Both the position numbers and the translations under genes were made by a program. Of a DNA stretch of 64,000 nucleotides, positions 1 through 11,111 are shown piece after piece. Origin of the DNA: Cladosporium sp. IMV 00045 (Eukaryota > Ascomycota > Dothideomycetes > Cladosporiales > Cladosporiaceae); contig MSJI02000734.1 of NCBI GenBank assembly GCA_001931905.2, forward strand, positions 55,074 through 119,073. The letters are read 5' to 3'. The notes beneath the pieces are model-generated. The model did not search any database. It was not told the DNA's origin and was given only the letters and a program-made list of their open reading frames with translations. The number at the start of each line of letters is the position of its first letter. Position 1 is the first letter of the stretch.

Positions 1-803
1 CGGAGCTTTTCTCAACATGAGATGAGCTTTACGGAAGGCCCGCCAATCTGTCTAGAGGAAGGAAAGGAGGCTAACGGCACCGGGATGAAGCCGAATGCGC
101 CCAATGCGGAGCATGCAAGTCCCCGTGAGGTTGATAAAGTATCGACCTGCCACTTATAACTCAGGCTATCGCCAGCTTTCGGCTCACAAACTCGGTTTTA
201 ATCAAGATGCAAATAGATTCAATTCTGGATTAGCAACTTTGCAAAGTTCCACTATCCGATGACATATTATAAGAGGAAGCGTTGTCTTCTAGTTATTAAT
301 AAACTTCTATCCTTTCTAAGTTTACTACTTAGCGCGAACTATAATAACAACTCTTTATAGTTCTAGCGACATAATACGCATTTTTCGACATAGATAATAG
401 GTGAGCGTATAGTCTGTACCTAGTATATAGCCTACTGGACTATAGCCTCTCTAGCTTCTTCCCAGATTGGGTTTCAGTTTGGCACGGAATGTCTTGACAA
501 GGCTTTATTCATTCACAGCGAATGTTGCCTCGCACAACTACTGGGTCAAAACGACGATGCAATGCGGTTGCGATGAACACTCGAAGGCTTCCTACCCATT
601 CTGGCGACCGCAGCCGAACGTTTTTTTTGACGGGACTCAAGCGAAGCAGATACTCGAAGAGTTGAACACATTTGAGGATCTCATCTTCGATCGGCGTTGG
701 GAGAGGCTTAAAGATATCAGGTAACAAGGCATAGTGTCTTTGCAGCGTACGACGATTCGAAACTTTCTGACTTCGAATAATAGGATACAAATCGGCCTCG
801 CCA
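1..803. other. Intergenic, with an AT-rich segment
   Basis: No supported gene. Bases about 240-470 are strongly AT-rich with many TA dinucleotides and few long open frames, unlike the flanks. That composition resembles a RIP-degraded repeat remnant, but no element can be recognised. The rest is the 3' flank of the glycosyltransferase gene. Confidence 0.5.
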
Positions 804-2130
804 TCATGCCTCCCGAGACCCCCAATCAGTCTGTAAAAGGTGAGTGATGACTCTACTTGCGAGGTTTTTATCGCTGCAAAATGAAGCTCGCTTACCTTGT
901 GTAAGGTCATCAAAGCAAAGGCTGCCAAGAACGGAGACACAAAATTCATGACCAGCTGCGGGCCAATGTGGTCCCGGAACCAAGGATTGTCGTGGGAAAA
1001 TGAACGATGGCCGCTGAGTGACGGCAGATGTGCAGCCAATGCAAACGAGACTCTGTCATCTCCAGCACTCTCAAATTGGCTGCTTACCTGGAAGTCGAGT
1101 TGATGTTGGCATCACTGATCCTACGCAAAATTCCAACGTGGACATGCAATTCCCAAACGACGAATACAGGCTTTACAACTGCCATCATCAGGCTGTCCAT
1201 CATCCTTATAGCCAGGAAAGGTTGCCTGCTGCCTGTGTCAGTCCTGCTTGTAAAGACGAGATGAGTGCACGATCAGATCTTGCCTGAGACTTACTTATAA
1301 GTTCGTCTAGACAGCAGCAGCCTCTTCGAGTACGATCTTTGGGCATTACGGTTCCATCGTAGCCATTGGCGAAGATACAAAGCACTAGGCAGAACAGTCG
1401 TCTCGATCTCCGCTTCTGGCGCTGACTGGATGCGACCTATCCAGCCCTGGTCGACTATCCAGCGAGACATAAATTGGTCGTCACCCGAGTTGAGTCTGTT
1501 CCCTAGCCAATACTCATTTGTGAACTCTCGCTGGAAGTCTGGATCTTGCACAATACTGGCTTGGTAGGCAGCGGAACGACCAGAGATGCAAGGGATGCCG
1601 CCATCCAGGCTCACGGATGTAGAGATATCTATCGTGCGTCCCCAAAGCCTTCTCGCTGCGAGCGCCTCCCAGCTACTGAAGAAAGCAGCGGCGGGTGATT
1701 TCTGTCGGCGGGCGCGATGGAACCCTCCTACAGCCCCAACGCTCGCAAACTCAAACCCAGCAAGAAAGTATGTTAGCACTGTCGAGGGCCAGAAATCGTC
1801 ATCGTCAGCAAAGAAGATGATATCTCCTGTTGCTCCCTGGATTCCGGTGACCAGTTGACAACGCTTATTGGGTATTGGATAACTGAGGGTTTGGATTGTT
1901 TCCCGCTCCTCTATCGACAAGTTTCGATCAAGCAGCGCCACTAGAGCATCTAGTGAATCTGAACTTGTGACGACAATGATTTCCTTGGGTTGATTGCTTA
2001 GCCAGGACCTCAGCGAAACAATTAGGTCTGTATCGAAGCCGATCGTAGGGACAACCATGGAAACATCTCTAGAGGGAAGGCATCTAGGCTCTTCCGGAAG
2101 CGGAATCGGTTCCAGATATGTGCCCGTCAT
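804..2130 (-). CDS. GT2-family glycosyltransferase (capsular polysaccharide synthase-like)
   Basis: Probably a processive membrane glycosyltransferase that polymerises a nucleotide-sugar donor. My model has four exons (2130-1295, 1228-1088, 1013-896, 830-804), giving 373 aa with all phases consistent. The GT-A fold is seen in VVPTIG near residue 30, a DDDD metal/nucleotide motif at about 109-112, GDDQF at about 216-220 and a QWLRW motif (the Q/RxxRW acceptor signature) at about 254-259. Hydrophobic stretches follow in exons 2 and 3, and the C-terminus is TDWGSREA. Related fungal Cps1-like proteins have an N-terminal membrane segment. None is present from the ATG at 2130, so an upstream exon may exist; the frame stays open upstream to about 2205. 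Donor and acceptor sugars cannot be told from sequence. Confidence 0.8.
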
Positions 2131-3368
2131 GATATGAACAACCCATTTCACAAGTTGCCATACACTGGTTTTGTTAGCAAAATACCTTGAGCTGAAGAAT
2201 GGATAGCCAACCTTAGCCCTATCATGAACCTATCGATGTACATCATCTTTCTGCAGAATAACGGAATTGACAGGCAGCAAAATCGGTGCAGGTTCCGTCT
2301 ACAACCCAGAGAGGCGGCACTGACTGCTTTTATGAACGAGAGACGTGTAAAGCGCCCGTCAGACTGATGAGGACCTGGGCGTTTGCGGCTGTGAGGCTGT
2401 CTTCGTGGCTGCAGCGATACTGCTTGCCGAGATAGCTGAATGCTGCACCTGACATACTATCGTGTTCTCCGCGTCAAGCCTTGCGGTCTTCTCATCATTG
2501 AGTGTGTGCAATTGGTCTCTGGCGAAGATTAGGTGATGGCAGGATCAAAGCTCACTATCCCAAAAGATGAGCCCGGTAAAGACTCAGCCAGGAAATATGC
2601 AAGTCGTTCGTTCACCGCTTTGGACGGACATGCTGCGAGGCTTGCATCTCGGCTCGAAGCGAACAACGCCGAATGGCTCCGTCCATGCTTGCGATCGGAT
2701 GACAGCACAATCGGGAAAGATCGGAGAGTGATTCATGAATCTCAATATTGATAGTTAATACGTTACTGCATCTCGACATACGATGGCGATCGCAAAGGAA
2801 TCTTGCAGCCTCGTTCGCTGAACATGTGGCTTTCAGACACAACTCAAACGATATCGTTCGCAGTGGGAGTCGGCCAGGTGTTGTTCCCCAAGCGAATAGA
2901 CGACAGCGCGCTGGGAATCCGTGACTATAACCAACACAAGAAACGAAAAGAATCGGTCATGTGCTAGCGACCACTATTTACTCTCGTGAAATATCACCTA
3001 CGATCGAAAGCTCCTTTCGATCGAGTGTCTGGTTCTTGGTTTCCACCTCTAGGACCCGAAGTCATTGTCCTGCAATCGACGTTGTTGCCGATAATAAGGG
3101 TCTGATCGCTGTGAAGATTGTGAAGCATAGGGAGATAGAGGGGAAGGATGTGTCAACGATGTTGGAGGTCTCGTCTCCCTGAACTGTGATAATTAGTCTT
3201 CCCTGAAGTGACCATTAGTTAGCAGAAAGTCTTGTTCAATATGTGATTTGGCGTGACAGGTGCGATGCTCTACCGTCTCCATTGGATGGTGCCTCCAATC
3301 TCGATTTTTGGCTTAGTGTGACCGGGCGCGTGGCTAGACTTACAGTACAACAATTCTGAATCTGACAC
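2131..3368. other. Intergenic
   Basis: About 1.2 kb with only short, non-coding-like frames. The part near 2130-2300 is the presumed promoter or missing 5' exon region of the glycosyltransferase gene. I see no repeat or RNA gene. Confidence 0.5.
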
Positions 3369-5557
3369 TCACACGAGCCGGAAAGTCCTCAAAGGCCCAG
3401 TCCCAACCTCATCAAGTTTCGCAGGACCATCTTCCGCGTGCCTCATCAGGCCATGGATGTAAGCCTCATCGAGGAACGTCCACGTCTCTTCGCCTCCAGC
3501 CACAGACTTGTTGCGCTTATTTCTCCTTAGAATGAAAGGCGTGCGAGCTCCATGCAGCAACACAATGTGGTCGCCGTGCAGGACTCTAGGGTAGCACAAG
3601 CCCATATATCGCTCCTCCCTCGAGACGATGAAACACCTGCCGAAAGCCGCCACGTGGTGCACATCGCGGTACTGCTGAGCAATGAGGACCTTCTGCGCTG
3701 ACCAAGAGTCGTCGTAGAGGGGCGTGGAGTCCGGAAGGGGCGATAGACGGGTGACATTAGCGCCGTACCATGCTCTGTAGCTTGTTGTGGCAGAGGGAGG
3801 GTCTGGATGACTTTGCTGCTCTGGCGATGAGGTCGTGACGGGAGCCAGGTCTCCTTTGACGGGCAGAATTTTGGCGTCGGCAATGATAGTGCGAGCAAAA
3901 GCGTTCAGGGTGCTCTCACCGGTGTGTGCGTAATTGTCATCCCCCACCCCTCGGTGGGCGATATCATGCCACTGCCGACGCCTCCCTTCTGCCATTCAAG
4001 AAACAAGTCAGATGGATCAATGACATGGCCATTTGTGGATCATTGGGCACAAAAGACTTCGCGTGGTCTATCCCGCCCTCGTTGCCAATGACATCGGCGT
4101 GGTATTGAGCCTTCCATTTGATCACATCAACAATTCTACCCATGACTGTCAGGGTGCGGTTATCATCCTCGAACTCTGCACAAGCGCCTTGCACAGTGCC
4201 AGTAGTCCAGGTGCGCCATTCGGCCTACATGTCGCAGGTATGGAAGAGCCTGGAGACAGGGTGAGCGTTCCAGTCAGGAACCCAAGACGGGAGAAGCGGC
4301 GCATGTTTGAAGGGAGCTCTCAAGCCCGTCTCAGTCTGACTCAAGACATCCAGATTATCGTAGTGCTCGATCAGTCGTCTGGCTGTTTCAAGGTACGCTT
4401 CCGACACCTCTATGCTGTAATCTGGCGTCACTGCGAGTGCCTTTTCGTCGGGCGCGATGCCTAGAAACGCATAGATCTTGTCTCTGGATCTGTCGCGTAG
4501 CAACGCCTTCCTAATGCCAACTGGTCATATAACGTAGTCTTGACGTTCTCGCCACCGACCTGCACTTGCCATCGGTATTCGGATAGAATTCGAGCTCTCA
4601 CAGGATCAACGCCAGTCTCTTGCGTCAGTACGCTCCACGATATGTAATAGGTTGCGCGAGCCATGTCATCGAAAGCCAGAACTTGATCGCCAATGCGTGT
4701 AGCCAAATAACGGGCGACAGCAACTTCTTGAATGATTCAAGCGCGTGTAAACCGAGGAGACCACAGGATGGCATCCAATGCTTTCCAGCTTGAATGGTCT
4801 CCCTCAGGGAGTCCGAGCTCCGTGGAAGTGAAAATACTTGAGCTGGGGCGCCCTTGTGGCCCATGGAATCTATTGAAAAGGCCTGACAGCTGTTGAGCTA
4901 GCTCTACGCCTTCTCGGGCGTTCTCAAGGTGATTGCCCAGCCAGACAATCGCATCTTCGGCGCTCTGGTAGATAAGTCGCATCAGTTGGACCTGCTGAGT
5001 GCGTTCAGCAACATCCTCCTGGTTGATACAGATTGCGTCAATCCAAAACATTTGTTGATCATCTTTGTGTCGTAGATTTAGCAAGCACAGCCAAAGTTTG
5101 TGGCCGATGGCTATCTCTGCATCACCACAGCCTACCACGTGCTTGGGGAAAGTAGGGCTCCATGTGTATGATAAGGCCGTGAAAGGAGGAGGGCTTCTGA
5201 TGTTTACCACTTCGAGATCCAACCGCAATTGATTGTCAAAAGTGCCTGGATGCAGGCGTAGTACACGAATGTGGTCTGGCCGCAAGCTACTGTAAAGGTA
5301 CTTGTGACGTATCAGTGGCGCAGTATGCCGAGACTTCCTCACATCCCGCGGAGAGTGATATGTACGCAAACGATAGTCGGCATTGTAGCGCTGCAATCGT
5401 CAGTCTAAACGCCGCGGATGAGAGCCTGTGTGCTACGAACTCTCTGACCAAAGACCATTCTGGCCCGTGGTTTACTGGACGCTCATCAGTAAGATATGCC
5501 GAGAAGTTTCGACTTACTCACGTGCATACTATTGCAGCCGTAAGGAAAGGGACTCAT
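3369..5557 (-). pseudogene. HET-domain (heterokaryon incompatibility) protein, disrupted
   Basis: HET proteins mediate non-self recognition and cell death when unlike hyphae fuse. A plausible start is ATG 5557 (exon 1 5557-5522, MSPFPYGCNSMH) followed by a 131-nt intron to 5391. The HET core is clear: ALSYTW, then WIDAICINQED and ERTQQVQLM, later RDKIYAFLGIA and LPSWVPDW, and the usual C-terminal segment with GRCFIV, HGDHIVLLHG and YIHGLMRHAED. The frame is broken four times. TGA at 4739-4737 stands where HET proteins usually have Trp (FTRA*IIQEV). A frameshift near 4483 separates ATDP from RDKIYAF. TAG at 4227-4225 interrupts TCDM*AEWRTW. A second frameshift lies near 3975. The coding character on both sides of each break argues for a recently inactivated gene or serial sequence errors rather than four introns. 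Confidence 0.85.
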
Positions 5558-6210
5558 TGGCATTAATGAAGACGTTTGAAGATTCTTGAAGACATGATGA
5601 AGGTGGTGATTCTGTTTGGCAACACTCGGACCCACCAAGGTTGACCAGACGAGGAGAGAGCCGAATCACCTTCTTCGGGCTGAGTCGTCATTTCTTTTGT
5701 AGGGGTCCTGCCAGTGTGGAGTGGATGTCAAGTGGTCTGTAGGTGGTATCGTGGAAAGAGAGTGCGCAGCCTTGTCTTTCTCAGCTGCTGCGGATGGGCG
5801 AACGGTCGGGCTTTGCTGCGCGTCTGCCAATATGCACAACGCCTATATATAGACAAGACGATCTTTGCTATGGGCGGCATGGTACTTCTTCCATTCTTCC
5901 GCACTTTTCAAGGCATTTCTCTATCATAGATCTGCTGATTTTTATAAGCATCAACGGCCTCTATCGCCCATCATCTATGATTGCTTTTTGTGTTTTCTGT
6001 TAAGTTGCAAGGAATTCTTAACCAACATACCAAACTCGAAAGATTGAGAAGTATCTCGATTGCACATGAATGCGCAGCTGAAAGAGAGAAGTTAGGCATG
6101 CAATACTTCATCGCTGGTGGATCTTGGAGATTTTCGAGAAGTTGGTCGGAGAGAAGTAAAAAGAATCTGTAATAATTCCAACGCACATCATTGAAACAGA
6201 TAATCCTTGC
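5558..6210. other. Intergenic between HET pseudogene and monooxygenase
   Basis: Contains the upstream region of the HET gene and the 3' flank of the monooxygenase. A TATATATA stretch lies near 5842. No coding frame is convincing. Confidence 0.45.
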
Positions 6211-7560
6211 TCAGGCTGGAAGGTCAATATTCCTCACATCCCCCTTGAAATGGTCAATTTGTTGTCGTTTTCTGACCCACATGAGCACCATCAACACAAG
6301 ATCCATGATCACGCCCATGACTCCTGAAGGCTTAGAGGAGATGAGCTTGCCCATCTTCTCGGCTTCCTGGTAGTGTTTGTCGATGACTCCCCTACGCACA
6401 GATTCGTAATCTGAGAAAAGCTTGTCAACAGGCCTGGTCGCGCGTCTCCTAAGCACCTCTGCGATAAGCATGCCGTCTTCGATTGCTATTCCCGTGCTCT
6501 CGCCCTGAGGCGGCATCTATGAATGAAGTAGTCAGACATCATGTACTCGGACGCTTCAGCTCGTATGGATATGTGAAAGACTCACTGCGTGTGCTGCATC
6601 TCCAAGCAACAGGACGCGGCCTTTGTACCAGCGTCCTCCTGGGGGCAATTTGTAGATAGGGTACATTTGCCACTTCTCACACTTTGAGATCGTGTCTTTC
6701 AATCCGTTGACCCGGCCTCTACTGTAGGTCTCGATGACTTCGTTCCTGACTGCTTCCTGGTCTTTCCCGAGCAACTGCCAACCATTCTGATCGGCGGTGT
6801 TTTGCTCGGCCATCTTTCTCACATGAGCGAAGAAGATATCCTGGCGGGTCGGCTCGAAGAACGATGATATCAACGTGCCTCCGGTTGCGTTGAAAGCGGT
6901 TGTGTCTCGTAGTGCCGGTTCTCCGTTTAGCAGTGTGATCGGGGCGGACGCTGCTCCTTTGCCCTGGTTTGCAACACTTTTGGCCCAACCCATGGAAACG
7001 GCACGACCGGAATATTCCTTCTCTCGTTCGGGCTCGACCCATAAGTGTCGCGCAGCTGAATGGATGCCATCGCATCCTAAGAGAATGTCGGCCCGGAGTC
7101 TGGACTGATCCTCGAACTTCAGCTGCACCTGGTCATTGGCCTCAGAAATATCCGCAACTCGCTTTCCCCATTGAATCTGAACGGAGTCGGAATGCTTTTC
7201 TTTGATAACGTCATGCAGACTTCTCACCACCTCGAAGCGTGCTGTGCGTCTTGCGCCAATTCCTCCCCATACATTCCCAAGGCGCCAACCGGTGAGCAGA
7301 GAGATGGCATCAACGCCGGTGTTGAGTGCTATTGAGTTGTCTCTCAATTGCTTTCCAGCTCCAAGGTAGTCGAGATACCGCATTCCCAGCGGCGACATAT
7401 TGATGGTGCCTCCGATCGTCTGAAGTTCTGGTCGTACCTCGACGATGGTCACTTTCAGAGGGAGGGCACCGGGGTCCAGAGCCGACAATCTCGACAAGGC
7501 GATTGCTGTAGACAGGCCGCAAGGGCCGGCACCTAGAATAACGACGGATTTGATTGACAT
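6211..7560 (-). CDS. FAD-dependent monooxygenase (salicylate hydroxylase-like)
   Basis: Flavoprotein hydroxylase of the PHBH fold, expected to use NAD(P)H and O2 to hydroxylate an aromatic or polyketide-type substrate. Two exons (7560-6586 and 6516-6211) with a 69-nt intron (GTGAGT...CATAG) give 426 aa. Seen in the sequence: the N-terminal Rossmann motif GAGPCG at residues 10-15, the DG motif GCDGIHSAAR near 163, and the GD motif GRVLLLGDAAHA just before the intron, which runs directly into MPPQGESTGIAIEDG. All three signature motifs are intact. It is divergent from a Zn2Cys6 regulator gene 1.05 kb away, an arrangement common for catabolic or secondary-metabolite pairs. The substrate is unknown. 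Confidence 0.9.
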
Positions 7561-8615
7561 TGCGTTGGATTCAGTTTGATAGCTGGTGTTTGGTGATACA
7601 ATGTGGGGTCCATCGTGTAAATAGCAAGAGTCACACCTACGTATATAACCTTGGTGGATGACTTGCCTCTATTTTGGTCCGTTTGGCCAAGATGCCTCCG
7701 ATGATAATGAGATCGAGCATATACGAACAGTCGGGCGAAAGTAAATTCCGTATTGCAAAGTGGCGGAGTACAGCTTCGCCGAGTCCAGGAGACCAACGAT
7801 GATTCGTAGGAATCGGCGCCTAAAGAGCTCCGGCTTGCGATTCTGCGAAGGTTTGCAGAGTCAACGGGCAGAAAGTCGACATTTGACCAAATAATTTACA
7901 GCAAACATTCGAAACTAGTCTGTTTGTTTTCTTTTCAACGATGTTTCTCTATACCTGACAATCTTTTCGCGCTTTAAACCACCATTGCTCTGATCCTCAG
8001 TCTTCTTTTGTTTTCAAACCTAGTTCGCCAAATTTAGACCCTCTTAGTCCATCGCGATCAGATACCAAGCCCTAGGATCCTATGAACGCCAATGATGGCG
8101 TATTCAGAGGGATACCAGATTGCCCAGCTTCCACTGCCTGCCCTTGTGTAGGCTGATTCTCGTCGTGCATTGTCATTGGCGTATTATTCAGTTCGCTTGA
8201 GACGACATTGTAGTTGCTGGCTTCCAGCTTCGTATAAAATATGCACGCTCAGAACGCATACATGTCGTGAAGACGGTTCCGGAAACTTACAGTCCCCGGC
8301 AGCGTTTGTTGGTCGTCGAACTTGATATCCCCCTCAAAATAATTGACCGCTTGTGAGTAAGGTAAATCTTATCTGGAAACGACATACCATACACGTGAGA
8401 TTCAAGTCCCACAGTGGCTACGGCATGTGCGCGTCTCGGGGACAGCTCCGGGAGGAGAACCTTGAAAGACGAACGACAGATCACTACCTAAGCTACCTAA
8501 CGGCATGTCTGCGCATGAACCGCCTAGCCAACAATTACAAGACCTTGACGAATGACACGCAGAGAAGTTGGCATCGCGAGGCCGTTGTAGCGGACACCGC
8601 TGATTTATTCGAAAG
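7561..8615. promoter_or_regulatory. Divergent promoter region, monooxygenase / Zn2Cys6 regulator
   Basis: About 1.05 kb between two divergent start codons with no coding frame. It contains CGG/CCG half-sites, for example CGG-N13-CCG near 7815 and CGGTTCCGG near 8275, of the kind bound by Zn2Cys6 proteins. Such triplets are common by chance, so the assignment rests mainly on gene arrangement. Confidence 0.4.
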
Positions 8616-10986
8616 ATGGATGCTGGAGACGCGCACGCGTCTAAAAAGCGCAAGCGACAGCAGATTCTGGTCTCGTGTAATCTGTGCCGACAGCGACACG
8701 CCAAATGCGATGGAAAGCGACCAGTCTGTACACCATGTCGGTCAAGGTCTATGACCGGGTGCAGTTTCGACACCGAAGCCGATGGCGAATCGAGACAGGC
8801 GAGCCTCAAGCGCGAAAATAAGGCTCTCACGGAACGATTGTTGGCGCTGGAGGGAAGTCTGAAACACATTTGCGAGATGCCCAGTGACCAAGTCAGATCG
8901 GTTCTCAACCAAATGCAGAGAACAGCAGATCCTGCATCAACTCTAATCTCTTTGCACTTGGGAACGCCTGCGGCATCGATGGAGCAGCATGCCGCTCAAG
9001 CAGTCCTGCCTGCTGTACAGACGAAACTGGAGCGCGAACTCATGGTCATCAACCCTGTGGCTTATCAGACCATTGATGCCATCGATTTTCAAAGCCTAGT
9101 GGTAGATGTTCCCGGTGATCCTTTCTCATTGCAGCCTTTTCGGCGCTTGAGTGGGATGGCAAGGTTAGTTGTAAATTCGTCTGAATCTGAACAGACCCGC
9201 TGATGTATCATCATATCGTAGTGTCCCTGTGTCACAACACTCCCAATTGAGCAGCACCGGAGGATTGCCTGTAGTAAGGATACCCGACAACCAACCACAC
9301 CATAAGGGCCCTGAGCCACCACCGAGCTTATGTGATTCTCGACTCATGCGGCTAGATGTACCTTTCTGGACGAAAGTTCCTGCTTCTACCGACTTCGTAG
9401 CACGAGCTCTTTCTCGCTGGCTGTGTTCGTACCAAGCATTTGAATGTTTCTTCGATCCTGATCTATTCATCGACGACCTTGTATCGAGAAGGCGTACCTA
9501 CTGCTCATCATTGCTCGTAAACGCGGTAATGTATATTGCGTGTGTAAGTTTTGTCGGGTCTAATGTTTCGGCTGGCGACTAACATTGGGACAGCTCGGAT
9601 ATTCATCAGTCGATAAGATGGCAATGCACCTTCGTTTCTTATTTGAGGCGGAAGCCGAACGTTTATGGTATTCTGAACCCGAAGATTCATTGCTCCGGGT
9701 TTCAGCATGTCATGTTTTAAGTGTTGGCTATACCTGGGACAATCAAGAACCCAAAGGTGCCCGTTATTTCCAGCAAGGCGTGGCAATGGTTCACCGCATG
9801 GATCTCTATTGCACAAGCGACGATGCGAAGCGCAAGTTTGCCAATCTTCCACGGCTAGATGCTCGAGCGCATTCATACACGGCTTGGGGTGTATTCAATT
9901 ATCACACGTAGGTTTGCCACATTGCGGCCAGCCAATTAGCCTTTCTGACGCTCAAAGCAGATTACGATCATTCTACTATCGAACAGATTCCCCAGCGCAA
10001 GTCCCGAACTGTCCTATACCAGGTGAAGATTGGACAAAGCCCGAAGAGCGGTCGATTTTGCTCGATAATACATTCAAGGACTGCTGCCACCTGTAGGCCT
10101 TGATGCATGAACTGGCTATACTGTATTGCAAAGATCCTGAAGCACCATTGGCTAAACAATGCACACTTCCGTTCGCAGAACGCAAGTATCGAGAAATATT
10201 GGAATGGTCTAAGACTCTTTCAGTTCCAGCACAAGACAGACATGGAGCGTTGGGTCGTCATGTGGTATTTCGGTGAGTAGCGTCATCTTTCGATCCAAGA
10301 GATCTGCATGTGCTGACACTGATCTAGCATGCACTTGCACGGGTCGATCATGGACATTTTCCGACCTTTCATCGACCAAAATCTCTCCCTTAGCACTTTT
10401 TCCGCCTCTGACGCCACGCCCGAAGCCGTCTTTCTGGCCTCGTTGAACCAACTCAAACACTTAGCGCTTGTTTTCTACTCAAACTTCCCTGAAGCCAAGT
10501 ATTCAACTCAATGGCAACATGTAGGTCCCCATCATTCGACATTTCGCTGTTTGCGCTCCCAGTCAAACCGCACGATGGCAGGCTAACTCATTTTCGAAAG
10601 CGTGTCTTTACATCGCTAATGCCACTGTCCGTATCTCTGTGGATCCCAACTGGAAATTCTACTTCCTCCTTTCCCTACAAGGATATCTGAACTTCACGGT
10701 CGGGTACCCTTTCACGCGAATGGTGTTTACCAGTCTGCTGTCCATAGCCGTTAGCAAAGACAGGATGCCGATTACGGCGGCAAAAAAGCTGTACGATCAG
10801 ATGGTGGCGATCACCACTGAGTTTGACCCAAACAGCAGCTTCTTATCAAATGGAAAGATCATCGTCGATCAGGAAGCAGCGATGAGTGGGCAAAGGATGG
10901 CACACATGGACGATCTCGCTGAGGATTTGACGTTCAGAATGGCCTGCGATGATTTTCTTGACTTCGCCCCTGCGAATGGCAAATGA
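8616..10986 (+). pseudogene. Zn(II)2Cys6 transcription factor interrupted by one in-frame TAG
   Basis: Fungal-specific transcription factor. Six exons (8616-9163, 9222-9543, 9594-9907, 9961-10272, 10328-10520, 10582-10986) join in consistent phases to 698 codons. The binuclear cluster is complete: C21, C24, C31, C38, C41 and C49, preceded by the basic KKRKR. A Leu/Glu-rich linker and the fungal_trans middle region follow (LFEAEAERLWYSE, PIPGEDW, FAERKYREILEW, MDIFRPF). Codon 440 is TAG (10094-10096), between FKDCCHL and ALMHELAILYC. The frame on both sides is coding, and no consensus splice pair would remove the stop. One nonsense codon in an otherwise complete gene could be a recent pseudogenization (G-to-A of a TGG Trp codon), a base-call error, or a recoded codon. 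Translated without recoding, the protein would keep its DNA-binding domain but lose the second half of the regulatory domain. Confidence 0.8.
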
Positions 10987-11111
10987 TTGACATAGTCTTT
11001 TCATTTAGCCTCTGTGTTTCATTACATTAATTTCTTTCCTGTCTTTCCTGACACGCAAACGCGTGGTCACCTCGCTAAAACGGAGGAGCAAGGCCCATTC
11101 GACCCACCTCT

